Positions 29,039 to 37,308 of a stretch of DNA of 64,000 nucleotides are shown here, piece after piece. The DNA lies in contig NZ_QKYV01000002.1 in assembly GCF_003253545.1 (NCBI RefSeq), positions 124,001-188,000 on the forward strand, given 5' to 3'. A program made the translations under genes and the position numbers. Positions within the stretch are counted from its first letter, which is position 1, and each line of letters opens with the position of its first letter. Source of the DNA: Mesonia algae (GTDB lineage: Bacteria > Bacteroidota > Bacteroidia > Flavobacteriales > Flavobacteriaceae). The notes beneath the pieces are model-generated. The model saw only the letters and a program-made list of their open reading frames with translations. It did not search any database and was not told the origin of the DNA.

Positions 29039-29560
29039 TTAAAGAAAGAACGTACCTGTTTCAGACATTCCGATAGGATGTGCTGTTCGTGCTGTCCATT
29101 CTTCATTATTTAAAATAGAATTAGGTTGCATTTCTATTTTAGTATCTAAACTTTTTCTACCTACAAGAACCATTTTGTTTTCTATGTTAGATTTAGTAGT
29201 GTTGAAAATTTCTAAATATTCCTCATTAAAATGCATTAGCATAATCTGTGTTTTATGCTGAATTTTATAAATATCTAATACTTTAAAATAGGCTCCAGAA
29301 GCAATTAAATGAAATCCATATTTAGCTACTTCAGGATTTATACCTCCTAAGTTAGAAGCTGAATTAGATGCAATAGCAAAGCGTACATTTTTAGCTAAGC
29401 CTTCTGCTTGGTTAGAAACATCTGTAAAACCACGCTCTTGTATAATTTGATCTATTTTATAACGCGTAACCAAATCTTCTGAAAGCTCACAATCTCTATA
29501 ATACATTGTTAAACCCGAAAACGTATTTTGATAGGCTTGTTCTATTTTTGTGTTTTCCAT
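29039..29560 (-). CDS. Hypothetical protein
   Basis: 173 residues from the ATG at 29560. An earlier in-frame start at 29602 would overlap the upstream gene, which stops at 29575, and adds an unlikely leader. It has a mixed alpha/beta look with strands such as FHLIASGAYFKVLDIYKI and QIMLMHFNEEYLEIF; no family is recognised. It sits in the ten-gene minus operon between a DUF1963 and a SUKH gene, where small immunity-like proteins are expected. Confidence 0.55.
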   Translation of the reverse strand: MENTKIEQAYQNTFSGLTMYYRDCELSEDLVTRYKIDQIIQERGFTDVSNQAEGLAKNVRFAIASNSASNLGGINPEVAKYGFHLIASGAYFKVLDIYKIQHKTQIMLMHFNEEYLEIFNTTKSNIENKMVLVGRKSLDTKIEMQPNSILNNEEWTARTAHPIGMSETGTFFL

Positions 29561-29574
29561 TTTATAATTTTCAA

Positions 29575-30282
29575 TTAATAGAAATCGTAATACAAACTCC
29601 ACTGGTTGGTGTCGTTATTTTTGGCGAACATTAAACTGCCTCCATCAACTACGTTGAAATTTGCCTTATAATCTGATACAATTTGAAACACAAACTGAAA
29701 GCCTTCTCCAAAACCTTCTGCGTCGCCTATTCCAGATTGACAAAAAGAGGGATAACCACCTATTTTATGATCGTAAATATGATCGGTAATATCAAAATAA
29801 TCTTCAATAATGCCTTCATTTTCGAGTCTTAAAACTTCATTTTCATCTTCCATAGACAAACCGCCACCATCCCATAACGGGAAATCATTTTCATCTAATT
29901 CTGCTTGTAACGGAAAAGCATTTATAAATGAATTTGGGTTTTCTAAATTCTTAATCTGAATAGTGTCTAGATTTTCATATTCACGTATTACCCAATTATC
30001 TCCCATAGGCTCAAAACATTCTGGCCATTCTGCGGAAACAAAAACCGTGATAAGCTTCGTGTTTTTAAGATTTGGATGTAGGTAAGGTAAATTAGGTAAG
30101 TAAAATTGTGCCAGAGGAAGCATTTGATCTCCGTTTTTATCTAACGGAATGTCTTCGTTTTCGTGATAAGCAAAGACTTTACCAATCCAACTTTCTTCAA
30201 TCGTATTTTTTGGTCTAAAGCCGCCTGTGGTAAATTTAGTAATGGGTTTAGATATTTTATTTTTTAGGTCTTCTACAGTCAT
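29575..30282 (-). CDS. DUF1963 (YwqG-like) protein
   Basis: 235 residues. DUF1963/YwqG proteins show a repeated P-x-L-P...QF..... pattern. Here LPLAQFYLPNLPYLHPNLKNTKLITVF fits, followed by the typical ending with IGGYPSFCQSGIGDAEGFGEGFQFVFQI and GSLMFAKN. The biochemical function is unknown; members occur in toxin-immunity neighbourhoods. A second, more typical DUF1963 protein is the first gene of the same operon (30753-31502). Confidence 0.75.
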   Translation of the reverse strand: MTVEDLKNKISKPITKFTTGGFRPKNTIEESWIGKVFAYHENEDIPLDKNGDQMLPLAQFYLPNLPYLHPNLKNTKLITVFVSAEWPECFEPMGDNWVIREYENLDTIQIKNLENPNSFINAFPLQAELDENDFPLWDGGGLSMEDENEVLRLENEGIIEDYFDITDHIYDHKIGGYPSFCQSGIGDAEGFGEGFQFVFQIVSDYKANFNVVDGGSLMFAKNNDTNQWSLYYDFY

Positions 30283-30293
30283 TTGTGTGTTTT

Positions 30294-30719
30294 TTATCCA
30301 AACATTGTGCTATCGGCAAAAGTTTTACCATCGTAAGATTGTGCAATTAAATAATGATTCCCGAACATACCATCTTCATTATAAACAACGTCTATTAAAT
30401 CTTTTGCGTAAAAATGAATAGCTGTTATTGTTAACTTCTCTCTGAATTCTTGCTTGCTTAACTCTGGATATCCATTATCTTCATCTGCCCAGTTTTCATT
30501 ATAATTTTCGTAAAACGCACTTACGATTTCATCTGTGGCTTTGTTCTTTTTATCCTCAAAATCTTCAAAAAATGAATTTCCTAAAGCAATCATTTCCTCT
30601 AAACTAATGTCTTCTAAATTTAGACTGACATTAATTTTTTTCTGATCTGATTCAATTGTTGTTCTATAACAATCTTCACTTCTTGGATCTTTTTTGAGTT
30701 GATCTTTTGTAATATTCAT
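30294..30719 (-). CDS. DUF2262-like hypothetical protein
   Basis: 141 residues, acidic. The C-terminal half has the order YNENW ... ELSKQEFREKLTITAIHFY ... DGMFGNHYLIAQSYDGK, which resembles DUF2262 and related immunity-type domains (helix, strand, glycine-His turn, strand). The family call is by pattern only. It lies between the two DUF1963 genes. Confidence 0.5.
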   Translation of the reverse strand: MNITKDQLKKDPRSEDCYRTTIESDQKKINVSLNLEDISLEEMIALGNSFFEDFEDKKNKATDEIVSAFYENYNENWADEDNGYPELSKQEFREKLTITAIHFYAKDLIDVVYNEDGMFGNHYLIAQSYDGKTFADSTMFG

Positions 30720-30752
30720 TAGTGTATTTTATTAATTAATAGCGCTGTACTA

Positions 30753-31502
30753 TTATCCTAAATCGGTTCTAATGTTAGAGAAGTCGCCTTTGGCAAGTTT
30801 ATCTTTTTCAATAAAAAACATTAAAAACTCATCCCAATCCCAGTCCCAAGAAAAACTGATATTATTACGTAATGTAAGTAAAGACACCCATTCATCTGTT
30901 TTACGAGGATCGTAACCTAACGTGTTGTAATACGGATATCCAAATAAATAGCTATATGTTTTTTTGCTTACCATATCTGGTATCTTATCACACACATAAT
31001 CCATCTGTTTTTTATTTAATCCTTTTTCTTTAAATAAATCTTCTCTATAAGGTATATCAACATTTTCGTGTAAGTCTATGCGTAGGCAATATTCTATGTT
31101 AAAGTAATTTAAATTAGGGTTTACATAGGTTTTTAACGGTGTACCTTCTTCAAAATAATAAATTTTAGCGTAATCTTTTGCTCCAAAAAACACATTTTTA
31201 TCATCATCATTAGCAATGAAAAAACTCAACATTCCTGTTTTTGGTAGTGGCGTTTCAAATTTAATTTCACTTAAATTAATCTGTAACGCAAACTGGTAAT
31301 CACCAAACTCGTGTTTAGGCCATTCAAAATCTTCAGGTACTTCTGGGAAACCACCTTGCTTACTTAAACCTACATTTTCTTTGCTACGGTTTTCGTGTTC
31401 TATTTTAATAGAAGGCAACATAATGGACCTTAGGTACGCTTCTTTTTTATATAAATCGTATTTTTCAATTTTAACTATCTCTTCAAATTTAGCTTTATCC
31501 AT
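30753..31502 (-). CDS. DUF1963 (YwqG-like) protein, first gene of ten-gene operon
   Basis: 249 residues. It carries the core DUF1963 signatures SKQGGFPEVPEDFEWP, FALQINLSEI and the middle strand GMLSFFIANDDD. It ends with the LFGYPYYNTLGYDP and WDWDEFLMFFI stretches; the matching acidic-aromatic end strand is common to the family. Molecular function is unknown. Promoter site 4 (31530-31575) lies just upstream and is positioned to drive all ten genes down to 24923. Confidence 0.8.
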   Translation of the reverse strand: MDKAKFEEIVKIEKYDLYKKEAYLRSIMLPSIKIEHENRSKENVGLSKQGGFPEVPEDFEWPKHEFGDYQFALQINLSEIKFETPLPKTGMLSFFIANDDDKNVFFGAKDYAKIYYFEEGTPLKTYVNPNLNYFNIEYCLRIDLHENVDIPYREDLFKEKGLNKKQMDYVCDKIPDMVSKKTYSYLFGYPYYNTLGYDPRKTDEWVSLLTLRNNISFSWDWDWDEFLMFFIEKDKLAKGDFSNIRTDLG

Positions 31503-31529
31503 AAGAATTTTTTTACTCGTGTTTCTTTA

Positions 31530-31575
31530 CAAAGATGAAACTTTACTTAAGTTTTTAAGTAACGGTTTACAGTGA
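31530..31575 (-). promoter_or_regulatory. Island promoter site 4: dyad + CATCTTTG, for the ten-gene operon
   Basis: Minus strand: TCACTG-TAAA-CCGTTA (31575-31560), 22 bases, CATCTTTG (31537-31530). There is one mismatch in each element. The start codon of the first gene is 28 bases further on. Confidence 0.65.
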
Positions 31576-31594
31576 TATTATAAATTCTATTAGT

Positions 31595-32731
31595 TTATAA
31601 TGTGGCTTTACGCTCTTTAAGTTTTTCAAGAAGTAAATTGATATTTTGTAACTTTTCTTTATAAGCTTTCTCAATTGCTATTTGAGATTCTGTGGTAGTT
31701 TGAGAAGAGTTAAATTCTATAGGTTCTATATTTTCTATATCATTAATTATCCTTTCTGTATTATTTATTTTGAATAAAACAGGGAATGATTTGTTAGTAG
31801 CTTTTAAATCATCTTTAGTAATTCTTCTTATAGACCCGTATTGAGCAATGTTTAATTTTTTAGAATCTAGTTTTACATCATTAATTTTGGCAGTTAATAG
31901 AGTAGAGGAGGATTGAAGACAAATAATACCTTCTGTTGGATCTTCTTTAGAAGAAGTAGGGATTTTAAGTTCTTGCAATTTAGGTGTAGTTAATTTTATA
32001 GTATCTAAAAGAATACTATTCTCTTCAAATATATGAGATGGATATATAGTATGATAAAGTTGATTGTCTTTCAATTTAGACCATTTACCCCCTTCGGTAT
32101 ATAGTTTTGCAGGATCAATAACTACCGTGTATTTTATTTTTGATTTTTTTATATAAGGTTTAAAATCATTGTTTAGTGTTTTAAACTGCGCTTTATAAAA
32201 CGAAACTAGATTATACGTCATCTCTAAATCTTTCTTGGTTTTAATTTTAGAAATGTTATTCAATATTTCTAACACGCTTTTATAAGCTTCAGCTTCTATA
32301 CTAGAAACTGTTAAGTTTATAGATGGAGTAGAAGTAGTGTTATTTTGAATAGTAATGGTAGTTGTTTCTTCTTCGTACATATTTTTTTGCACTGAATTAC
32401 CATTAATAAATTGCGAGTTTGTTAATTGTTTTCCTGTAATTACAAATTTTCTAGAAGTGTCTGCCGCTAACAGATTGGTTACTTGTATAGGATCTTCAAT
32501 AGTAATTTTAGTATTACTAGTGTTTAGTGGTAAATCTATTCCATTTTTTTCTACTCTTGGCTCATTCAACGTATAAATTACCTCTAATTGTAGTAAGTTT
32601 TTTGGTAAATAATATGGAGTTTGATTAGAAACTGAAATGTCACTTTCTTGGTATAAAGCCGTATATGTTTTACTACTACAAGAAGAAAGTATAACTAATA
32701 ATAATACGAAATAAGAATATTGATTTTTCAA
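31595..32731 (-). CDS. Hypothetical lipoprotein
   Basis: 378 residues with a lipoprotein signal (lipobox ILSSC, Cys18). The mature part starts with a beta-rich region of repeated Thr/Ile strands and ends in a helical coiled-coil-like tail (EKAYKEKLQNINLLLEKL). The middle reads like an Ig/beta-sandwich lipoprotein of Bacteroidota, but I cannot name the family. It follows the beta-propeller gene after 169 bases, and that gap carries no full island promoter. It lies upstream of promoter site 4, pointing the same way. Confidence 0.6.
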   Translation of the reverse strand: MKNQYSYFVLLLVILSSCSSKTYTALYQESDISVSNQTPYYLPKNLLQLEVIYTLNEPRVEKNGIDLPLNTSNTKITIEDPIQVTNLLAADTSRKFVITGKQLTNSQFINGNSVQKNMYEEETTTITIQNNTTSTPSINLTVSSIEAEAYKSVLEILNNISKIKTKKDLEMTYNLVSFYKAQFKTLNNDFKPYIKKSKIKYTVVIDPAKLYTEGGKWSKLKDNQLYHTIYPSHIFEENSILLDTIKLTTPKLQELKIPTSSKEDPTEGIICLQSSSTLLTAKINDVKLDSKKLNIAQYGSIRRITKDDLKATNKSFPVLFKINNTERIINDIENIEPIEFNSSQTTTESQIAIEKAYKEKLQNINLLLEKLKERKATL

Positions 32732-32900
32732 TTTAATTTTTTTTTAAGTGAATGTTTTTATAAGAATAGTTACCACTTAGTGCATTATTTTATCAAATAT
32801 TATAGCACTAGTAAGCTTGCCTACGTGTAAAACTCAAGCAGGAAATAATATCTTATTTTAAAATATAAGTGAAACGAATTACGTCTCTATAAAGGATGTT

Positions 32901-34157
32901 TTACCATTTTAAAACAGGTTCTTCTTTCCAAAAAATTATACGGAAGTCTTCATAATGGTTAGCAGTACCAATGGTGTGGTTATCTCTTAATCCTTGGTTT
33001 AATTGTAGTTTATGTAGCATTCCAGAAGCAGCACCAATCCATAAGGTTTTTTCATCTTCAGAAATAGTAATACCAGTAATTGTAGATCCTAAAAAGTGTT
33101 TCCAAATACAGTTTCCTTTGGTATCTACGGCTTTAATATAACCAAAAGCGTCTCCTAGTATATAGAATTCTGAGGTTGAAACACCACAGTAAACTCGCAT
33201 TCCATCTTCAATAGTGATACAATCTTCACCACCTTCATAAGCTGGAATATTTATACTTTCAAAATCTGAAGTTGCTACACCAATGGTTATACCGTTATAA
33301 AAATGACACGAATTGGTAATTAACTGTTTATCATCTTTAGAAAACAAACAAAAATCTGGATAAGAAGATTGTGTGCCTATTTCTGCAATTTCTTTACCAT
33401 TATTATCTAAAACTCTATGGTCATAACATTGATCACCAACTACAATGTATTTATTGTCGTTAGAAAGTGTTGCATTTTCCATATCCATATAAGGTTCCCA
33501 CTCGTCATCTTCTGGATCTGGTAATGGGTGAATCATATTTTCCCCTGTATTAGAGATAACATAAATTCCATCTGATGATACCAATAGAATTTTAAGTCCG
33601 TCGTTAAAAGGGATCAATTCTGTAATTCCAATATTCTTTGTTTCATCTAATTGGAACGTTGCTATAATATCACCTTCCCAACCTTGAGTAGTACTAATAA
33701 TATTATTTGCAGCAATAGCAAACACATTATTTTGTTTAGATTTCCCTACAGCAGCAATAGAAGTATCGAGTTCTAAAATATCATTATTATCCAAGATATA
33801 AGCTTGTCTTTGCTCGTATGGCGCTCCTGTTACAAAAACAATTTTCTGTTCATTTATAAATTGTAACTGCATTATACTTTGCCCTTTTTCTTTCATTAAC
33901 TGAACTAAAGGCGTGTGCGCAGGCGGAAAATCTGTTCTAAATTGAGAAACAGTATTATTTTTATTAGCGTCTTTTAAAAGTTGAAAAAGCGTATCTGCTA
34001 AATGGCCTCTACCATCTCTAGGTTCTTCGCCTTTCCAATTTTCCCAACCCTTAGTTTCACCAAATTCAACCATAGCATTTACATCAGAAGCATATTTACT
34101 TCCTTGTTTATTCCATTCATCTTTAATTTGTTGAATATCTTTATTTGTAATTTCCAT
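32901..34157 (-). CDS. Beta-propeller (WD40/PQQ-like) protein
   Basis: 418 residues, no signal peptide. Residues ~1-85 are helical. From ~90 on, short blade-like repeats follow: INEQKIVFVTGAP, NNVFAIAANNIIST, GLKILLVSSDGIYVIS, DNKYIVVGDQCYDHRVLD, DKQLITNSC, SEFYILGDAFGYIKAVD and KTLWIGAASGMLHKLQL. A six- or seven-bladed propeller is inferred. It is probably cytoplasmic. Beta-propellers are known partners of vWA proteins in bacterial ATPase-vWA conflict systems, and a vWA gene lies 2 kb away, but a direct link is inference. Confidence 0.65.
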   Translation of the reverse strand: MEITNKDIQQIKDEWNKQGSKYASDVNAMVEFGETKGWENWKGEEPRDGRGHLADTLFQLLKDANKNNTVSQFRTDFPPAHTPLVQLMKEKGQSIMQLQFINEQKIVFVTGAPYEQRQAYILDNNDILELDTSIAAVGKSKQNNVFAIAANNIISTTQGWEGDIIATFQLDETKNIGITELIPFNDGLKILLVSSDGIYVISNTGENMIHPLPDPEDDEWEPYMDMENATLSNDNKYIVVGDQCYDHRVLDNNGKEIAEIGTQSSYPDFCLFSKDDKQLITNSCHFYNGITIGVATSDFESINIPAYEGGEDCITIEDGMRVYCGVSTSEFYILGDAFGYIKAVDTKGNCIWKHFLGSTITGITISEDEKTLWIGAASGMLHKLQLNQGLRDNHTIGTANHYEDFRIIFWKEEPVLKW

Positions 34158-34211
34158 TTGTGATAGGTATTGAAATAGTGAAACTAATGTTGAATTATTT
34201 TAAAAGCACTC

Positions 34212-34859
34212 TTAGTGAAATAAGATTGCGGTTTTATTAAGGATACTAAATTTAGCAGCATCTAAAAGTGTAGCACAAACTAAGGTCTCTACCCAAAAAT
34301 CACCTTTGTCTTGTATTTTCTGATTAATTTCTGGTAAATTAGAAATGATATCGTCTTCGTTTAACTGAATATTCAAAAATTTGATTAAGCTTTTTAACTC
34401 ACTTAATAAATCATAGGAAGAACCAATCATTGCTCCAGGAACAGGATTTTCGTCAGTATCAAAAAGCACTTCCGGTAACTCCACAGGAAGATAAAAACCT
34501 TCCGCATCAGAGTGTGTTAAAAGGTGACTAGACAAGTAAGAATAATGTTCCTCTAAAATAGGATCTTTTCCAGGCTCATCGTCTATAGGAAATGGTGTTG
34601 GTGTCCAATCCCAATTTTCATTATCTCTGTTTTCCCATACGTGTGCAGCAAAACGTTTCAAAAAATGTAAAAATACATAAGGAAAACCTCCAGAATGTAA
34701 AGGTGCTCGATCTAAAGTTTCTGGTTCTTGGTGTGGCTCTATATTATTTTTAGCCAAGATGTTATTGATGTTCTCAAAAATTACTTTATAAGCTTGGTAA
34801 CCTTCAGGTTCGTTTTCTATAAAGTCTGCTAAAATGCCGCTAGTAATTGCTAATCCCAT
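34212..34859 (-). CDS. Hypothetical protein; start moved downstream by promoter evidence
   Basis: 215 residues from the ATG at 34859. The longer open frame (ATG at 34910) overlaps the -7 element of promoter site 5 (34884-34877), so its first 17 codons cannot be in the transcript. The conserved-looking core includes RAPLHSGGFPYVFLHFLKR, the stretch SSHLLTHSDAEGFYLPVELPEVL and GAMIGSSYDLLSELK. I have seen this pattern among proteins of unknown function but cannot name it. There is no signal peptide. The propeller gene follows 54 bases later on the same strand. Confidence 0.6.
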   Translation of the reverse strand: MGLAITSGILADFIENEPEGYQAYKVIFENINNILAKNNIEPHQEPETLDRAPLHSGGFPYVFLHFLKRFAAHVWENRDNENWDWTPTPFPIDDEPGKDPILEEHYSYLSSHLLTHSDAEGFYLPVELPEVLFDTDENPVPGAMIGSSYDLLSELKSLIKFLNIQLNEDDIISNLPEINQKIQDKGDFWVETLVCATLLDAAKFSILNKTAILFH

Positions 34860-34876
34860 TGTTTTGTTTTTAAAAC

Positions 34877-34922
34877 CAAAATTAGGGCTTAAGCATCTTA
34901 TCTCTATCACTGAAATTAGTGA
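34877..34922 (-). promoter_or_regulatory. Island promoter site 5: dyad + TAATTTTG
   Basis: Minus strand: TCACTA-ATTT-CAGTGA (34922-34907), 22 bases, TAATTTTG (34884-34877). The -7 is a perfect TAnnTTTG. The dyad is nearly symmetrical (ATCACT against AGTGAT). Because the -7 lies inside the longest open frame, this site decides the start of the gene that follows. Confidence 0.75.
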
Positions 34923-34975
34923 TAATTATATATAGCGAGATTTTATTTTCTATAATATTAAATGTGTTGCATAAA

Positions 34976-35002
34976 AAAAGTACGCCTATTTGGCGTACTT
35001 TT
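34976..35002 (-). terminator. Terminator of the 35022-35927 gene
   Basis: Arms AAAAGTACGCC (34976-34986) and GGCGTACTTTT (34992-35002), five-base loop. In the minus direction the stem is followed by a T-run, just 20 bases past the stop of the gene at 35022-35927. Confidence 0.85.
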
Positions 35003-35021
35003 ATAAAATCTCACAAGTAAA

Positions 35022-35927
35022 TTATAACCATTCTGCCTCAATCCCCATTTGCTCAAACTCATTATAAGCTTTTTCGCTGGCATAGCACAACGTTACTTTT
35101 TTTAAGTTAGGAAATTGCTTAGCATCTATGGCCGTTTCAATATCCCAGTACTCCACATCACCGCCAGAAAATGGGCATAAATTCATATAAATATCGTTTC
35201 CGCCGTCTTGATAAAAATCAGTAATTTCGGTAGCTAAGCGTTTTGGTATGGGTAAATCTTTAAAATATTGGGTAACTTCTGCAATGGGTTCATACCCTTC
35301 TTCATCAATATCTATTGCCCTTCCTCTGTACCATTTTGCAAATTCGTGGAGGTCAAACTGTGGTTTTATTAAACCTTTCATATACATCAACTCTTCAATT
35401 ATAGATAATTTAAATCCGAAATCTGTAAATGTAAGTCCTTCTTCATCTAAAGGTGTGATGCTGTATTTATCCTTAGGAATGCCCGCACCACGTTCATAAG
35501 GCGTATATTCACTAATTTCAATAGCTTCTATTTGTTCTTTTCTCACAGAGAACCAAGCACTAATATCATTGACCACCAATGCACCACTTCTATCACCTTC
35601 AAAAAGTTTTACAAGATTTTTTTTATGAGATTTATAATAGCTAATAATGTCTTGATTGTTATAGTGAAATATGCCAGTAAAAATCTGCTTCGGACTAAAT
35701 TCATATTCTTCTAATTCTAAAGCTACGGTTATCGACTCTACGACCTCTCCGTTTTTAGAATAGGCTAAAATACCTAAATCGTCCCAAGTAAAAACGGTAT
35801 TACTTTTCCTTTTTACGGTTCTATAATTTTCATTTAAACATGCTTTTAATTGTGTTAACGGTACTGGAAATGTGATGTTTTCTGAATTAATTTGAAATCC
35901 TTTTGATGATAAAAACAATGCAATCAT
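35022..35927 (-). CDS. DUF6892-like hypothetical protein
   Basis: 301 residues, cytoplasmic. The N-terminal half (FPVPLTQLKACLNE ... FTWDDLGILAYSKNGEVVESITVAL) and C-terminal half (GGNDIYMNLCPFSGGDVEYWDIETA ... NLKKVTLCYA) look like a pair of domains found together in proteins of unknown function (DUF7738/DUF6892-type). The family name is from pattern memory and moderately sure. It is a one-gene unit with promoter site 6 in front and a terminator behind. Confidence 0.6.
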   Translation of the reverse strand: MIALFLSSKGFQINSENITFPVPLTQLKACLNENYRTVKRKSNTVFTWDDLGILAYSKNGEVVESITVALELEEYEFSPKQIFTGIFHYNNQDIISYYKSHKKNLVKLFEGDRSGALVVNDISAWFSVRKEQIEAIEISEYTPYERGAGIPKDKYSITPLDEEGLTFTDFGFKLSIIEELMYMKGLIKPQFDLHEFAKWYRGRAIDIDEEGYEPIAEVTQYFKDLPIPKRLATEITDFYQDGGNDIYMNLCPFSGGDVEYWDIETAIDAKQFPNLKKVTLCYASEKAYNEFEQMGIEAEWL

Positions 35928-35947
35928 AAATCTATTTTTAAGAGTAC

Positions 35948-35993
35948 CAAAAGTAAGTTGGTTATTTAAATCACTAATGCCTGTATTCCGTGA
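35948..35993 (-). promoter_or_regulatory. Island promoter site 6: dyad + TACTTTTG
   Basis: Minus strand: TCACGG-AATA-CAGGCA (35993-35978), 22 bases, TACTTTTG (35955-35948). It sits 21 bases before the ATG at 35927. It is divergent from site 7 in the same 161-base gap. Confidence 0.7.
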
Positions 35994-36027
35994 TTTTTTC
36001 TTCGGAAGTATTAATCATAAATTAATA

Positions 36028-36073
36028 TCACTGTTATCAGGGATAAAATAATCACTGACTAAATTTAATTTTG
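36028..36073 (+). promoter_or_regulatory. Island promoter site 7: dyad + TAATTTTG, for the vWA/PurA-like unit
   Basis: Dyad TCACTG-TTAT-CAGGGA (36028-36043), 22 bases, TAATTTTG (36066-36073). The ATG of the coiled-coil gene is 16 bases further on. No TTG at -33. Confidence 0.75.
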
Positions 36074-36088
36074 TAGAAAACCTTTTTT

Positions 36089-36439
36089 ATGGAAGATCAA
36101 GTTAATAAAGCGGCGTTTTTAGAATCTCTAAAACGCAACAATGAAAAAATAAGAGACGATCGTGCAAGTGCTATTGCAGAAGATGCACAATTAATGTACA
36201 AACGTGAAACTGAAGATTTAGCCTTGTCTTTAAAACGTCTAAGACGCGAGCAAGAAAATATGCTAGATATGAGTCCTACAGATGCTAATAGCTTAGTGTT
36301 GGCCTCAGATTTTGATGCAAAAGATTATGTAGCAAAAGACTTAGAAATGTCAGTTAAAATAAGAAACTTAGAAATTAAATTAGAATTAGCCAAAAAGCGT
36401 TATACACACTTATTTGGTGGCACAATAAACGAACTATAA
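36089..36439 (+). CDS. Coiled-coil protein, partner of vWA protein
   Basis: 116 residues, almost wholly charged helix (KRNNEKIRDDRASAIAEDAQL, LKRLRREQENML, LEMSVKIRNLEIKLELAKKRY) with heptad spacing, so a coiled coil. No signal peptide. The vWA gene starts 3 bases after its stop and the adenylosuccinate-synthetase-like gene follows that with no gap, so the three products are probably made in fixed ratio. It may be a structural link or adaptor for the vWA protein. Confidence 0.65.
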   Translation: MEDQVNKAAFLESLKRNNEKIRDDRASAIAEDAQLMYKRETEDLALSLKRLRREQENMLDMSPTDANSLVLASDFDAKDYVAKDLEMSVKIRNLEIKLELAKKRYTHLFGGTINEL

Positions 36440-36441
36440 TT

Positions 36442-37308
36442 ATGGGAGGAGGAAGATTTAGCCAAGATGCTTACGCACGATTAAGAAAAACAAAAGATTA
36501 CAGTAATAAATCTAGAGAAGAGATTTTTACTTCTAGAGCAATAGACCCAGAAATGGATCCGGTTAAAGTTCTTGTAAGAGAATCACGCGATTCTGAAGAA
36601 CACCCTGAAACCGTTTCTATTATTGTAGCTTTAGATGTTACAGGAAGTATGGGTTTTGTACCAGAACATATTGTAAAAGAAGCTTTACCAGACCTTATAG
36701 GTTCTTTAATGGAGGCTGGTATTGAAGATCCGCAAGTCTTGTTTTTAGGGATTGGTGATTTTATTTATGATCACGCACCTTTGCAAGTGGGGCAATTTGA
36801 ATCTTCTGCAGAATTGTTAGACCGTTGGTTAACGCGCGTTTATTTAGAAGGCGGTGGCGGCGGAAACAATCAAGAAGGCTATAATTTGGCACATTTATTT
36901 GCGGCGCGTCATACGTCTATTGATTGTTGGGAAAAGAGAAAACAAAAAGGCTTTTTATTTACCATTGGAGACGAACCTGTTTTTCCTACTATTCCTGCGG
37001 AAATTATTAAAAGATACACGTGCACCAATGAAGCTGAAACTATTACTACGGAAGCTATTATTGAAGAAGCAAAAGAAAAATACAATGTATTTCATATGCA
37101 CTTAGAACACAATGAGTGGTCTAAACAAGAAAGTCGTAAAGGCAATTGGAAAACGCTTTTAGGTGATCATTTTATGGAGATTCCAGACTATAAAACTGTT
37201 GCTAAGCGTATTGCTGAAGTTGTGATTCAAAATCATAATCCAAGCCCTACATCTGCTAAAAGTTCTACCTCTTCAAGTGTAGATATAGACGTAGAAAATA
37301 TGCTTTAA
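36442..37308 (+). CDS. vWA-domain protein
   Basis: 288 residues. The MIDAS metal site opens with D65-V-T-G-S69 (form DxTxS). A glycine-rich loop GGGGGNNQEGYNLA lies where the third MIDAS residue would be, and LFTIGDEPVF supplies the late acidic strand. The N-terminus (GGGRFSQDAYARLR) is unusual and glycine-rich, and the C-terminus is a Ser/Thr-rich tail. vWA proteins bind partners through a bound metal, often beside MoxR-type ATPases, and none is seen here. It is flanked by a coiled-coil gene and the PurA-like gene at distances of 2 and 0 bases. Confidence 0.8.
   Translation: MGGGRFSQDAYARLRKTKDYSNKSREEIFTSRAIDPEMDPVKVLVRESRDSEEHPETVSIIVALDVTGSMGFVPEHIVKEALPDLIGSLMEAGIEDPQVLFLGIGDFIYDHAPLQVGQFESSAELLDRWLTRVYLEGGGGGNNQEGYNLAHLFAARHTSIDCWEKRKQKGFLFTIGDEPVFPTIPAEIIKRYTCTNEAETITTEAIIEEAKEKYNVFHMHLEHNEWSKQESRKGNWKTLLGDHFMEIPDYKTVAKRIAEVVIQNHNPSPTSAKSSTSSSVDIDVENML

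Noticed and set aside
32732-32900. Promoter-like AATATTTG and CACTTAGTG palindrome before the 32731 lipoprotein gene
   Set aside because: No TCACnG dyad lies at the 22-base distance, so it was not counted as a member of the island set.
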